This document shows positions 32,653 through 33,608 of a stretch of 33,608 nucleotides of DNA, one piece after another; position 1 is the stretch's first letter; each line of letters begins with the position of its first letter. Below the pieces are notes generated by a model. It ran no database searches and was not told where the DNA came from. It was given only the letters and a program-made list of their open reading frames with translations. The position numbers were made by a program, and so were the translations under genes. This stretch comes from Burkholderiales bacterium. Its GTDB lineage: Bacteria > Pseudomonadota > Gammaproteobacteria > Burkholderiales > Burkholderiaceae_E. Where the stretch lies: NCBI GenBank assembly GCA_020248665.1, contig JADCHE010000041.1, positions 1-33,608 of the forward strand, in the 5' to 3' direction.

Positions 32653-33608
32653 TCAGTGCGCGCACTTGTTGTTGGCACACGAAGCGGCGCAATAGCCCTC
32701 CATGCCGAACAAGTAGACGCCGTATCCAATCCATACGGGAGAAGCAAGGCGACCAAGACCGCGCGCGGCACCACCCAAAGTTCCGGCACCACCGCCACCC
32801 AGCGCATGGGCCGTAGCACTTGGAACGGTGGTCATGGGGCTTGCGCCGCCTAACCCGCGCGGCAGCCCAACCCACGATTTCGGGAATGTGCCACCAATAG
32901 CAGTCAGTCCAATCTTCGACTCGTCATTGAGCGGGTCGTATGCACGGATGCACTGCGCCATGCAGTCAAGGAAGGGCTGCTTGCAGTCATCACCATCACA
33001 CTGCTGCCCTTGAGACCCACCATTTCCCGTACCGCTACCAGAACCACTTGGTGAGAGCCCGAGCGGATCGGTTTTCGTCGTGGGCGACCCGTCCGCGTAT
33101 GCGTAGGTATTAATTCCTCCCGCGAGCCCAATCGGATCCGACTGCACATACCTACCGATCCTTGGATCGTAGTCCCTGAAGTAGTTGTAGTGGAGGTTGG
33201 ACTCGACGTCGTAGAACTGCCCGGGGAAGCGCGGGTTGTAGGTGAACGCTCCGATGCTGGCCGGGTTCTGATTCGGCGCCGAGGTGCCGAACGGATCGGC
33301 CTGATCCCACCGCCAGCGCATGCGGTTGTCGGAGGCCTGGGTGATCACCCGCGGCGTGTCGATATGATCGGCGTAGACGTAGTTGACCACGGTCGTGAAC
33401 ACCGCCGGTGACCCCGAGACCGTCTGGGTGAGCACCGCCACGGGCGTATCACCGAGATAGACGGTCTCCTGTCGCACCCGGGGCGTGGCGGTGAAGTCGT
33501 ACTCGCCGATCAGCCGCCCGCCCTCGTCGTAGGTGTACAGGTGCGTGCCGGTGGGCACCAGGGCCGTGGGGCCCTGCTTGCTGACGCGCTGCCCGAGACC
33601 GTTGTACA
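32653..33608 (-). CDS. Rhs-repeat protein, C-terminal part with novel Cys-rich tip (5' end outside window)
   Basis: At least 318 codons; the gene continues past the right edge. Upstream of the first in-window GTG (33556-33558) the frame reads YNGLGQRVSKQG, an Rhs repeat, so that GTG is not the start. The conserved core is complete: YVYADHIDTPRVI, RWRWDQADPFG, NPRFPGQFYDVESNLHYNYFRDYDP, RIGRYVQSDPIGLAGGINTY, ending TDPLGL. After DPLGL come 133 variable residues (33054 to 32656): a Ser/Gly linker, a cysteine cluster (C-x4-C-x6-C-x3-C), DPLNDESKIGLTAIGG, a Gly/Ala-rich hydrophobic stretch, and a C-terminal WIGYGVYLFGMEGYC-x3-C-x4-C. I do not recognise this tip as a nuclease, deaminase, ADP-ribosyltransferase or protease. 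It is the expected toxin position, and a small membrane-anchored gene follows nine bases later. Confidence 0.93.
   Translation of the reverse strand, partial: YNGLGQRVSKQGPTALVPTGTHLYTYDEGGRLIGEYDFTATPRVRQETVYLGDTPVAVLTQTVSGSPAVFTTVVNYVYADHIDTPRVITQASDNRMRWRWDQADPFGTSAPNQNPASIGAFTYNPRFPGQFYDVESNLHYNYFRDYDPRIGRYVQSDPIGLAGGINTYAYADGSPTTKTDPLGLSPSGSGSGTGNGGSQGQQCDGDDCKQPFLDCMAQCIRAYDPLNDESKIGLTAIGGTFPKSWVGLPRGLGGASPMTTVPSATAHALGGGGAGTLGGAARGLGRLASPVWIGYGVYLFGMEGYCAASCANNKCAH

Noticed and set aside
1-33608. CRISPR arrays, insertion sequences or prophage genes
   Set aside because: I saw no regularly spaced repeats, transposase motifs, terminal inverted repeats or phage structural genes; the only mobile-type content is the Rhs cassette at the right edge.

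Overview
The window is a very GC-rich chromosomal segment (about 70% G+C by eye, with strong G/C third-position bias). The gene content points to a betaproteobacterium, most likely in Burkholderiales: a Bug-family (TctC-like) receptor with a divergent LysR regulator, a full general-secretion (gsp) operon with GspN, and a family-5 peptide-type binding protein. The genus cannot be named from the sequence alone. Only the last ~1.4 kb, after a tRNA-Arg gene, is visibly less GC-rich.

Layout. 1-2218 (minus): an old-yellow-enzyme-type flavin oxidoreductase cut by the left edge, an exported beta-barrel-like protein that probably starts at a CTG overlapping the selD stop, and selD. 2466-3596 (plus): a divergent EgtB/SenA-like DinB-FGE protein, an arrangement that recalls selenoneine biosynthesis, although two of the three expected iron-binding histidines are replaced. 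3702-4607: an alpha/beta hydrolase. 4726-9460: a tightly overlapping ATPase - FtsX-type permease - CrtC/AttH lipocalin-like operon. 9562-10309: two small genes (a four-helix membrane protein and a DUF1232 protein). 10440-13881: a LysR regulator divergent from a Bug receptor and an unusual alpha/beta hydrolase-SnoaL fusion, with a textbook LysR box between them.

13891-24843 (minus) is an 11-gene type II secretion operon in the order gspG-H-I-J-K-L-M-N-D-E-F, nearly every junction overlapping or within a few bases. gspC (24980-25669, plus) is divergent from it. The prepilin peptidase gene gspO is not in the window. Then come a TetR regulator with a perfect inverted repeat at its own promoter, thyA, folA (paired dTMP/folate genes), and an orphan family-5 solute-binding protein closed by a strong terminator. 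Converging on it is a carbamoyl-lysine amidohydrolase, followed by a lipoprotein made of two copies of one small domain.

31868-33608: tRNA-Arg(CCT), a non-coding stretch with short 11-bp-spaced repeats, a bidirectional terminator, then on the minus strand a small membrane-anchored, ACP-like putative immunity gene and the 3' end of an Rhs protein. The Rhs C-terminal region is cysteine-rich and I do not recognise it. This tRNA-adjacent, lower-GC cassette and the altered SenA-like protein beside selD are the best candidates for something undescribed.
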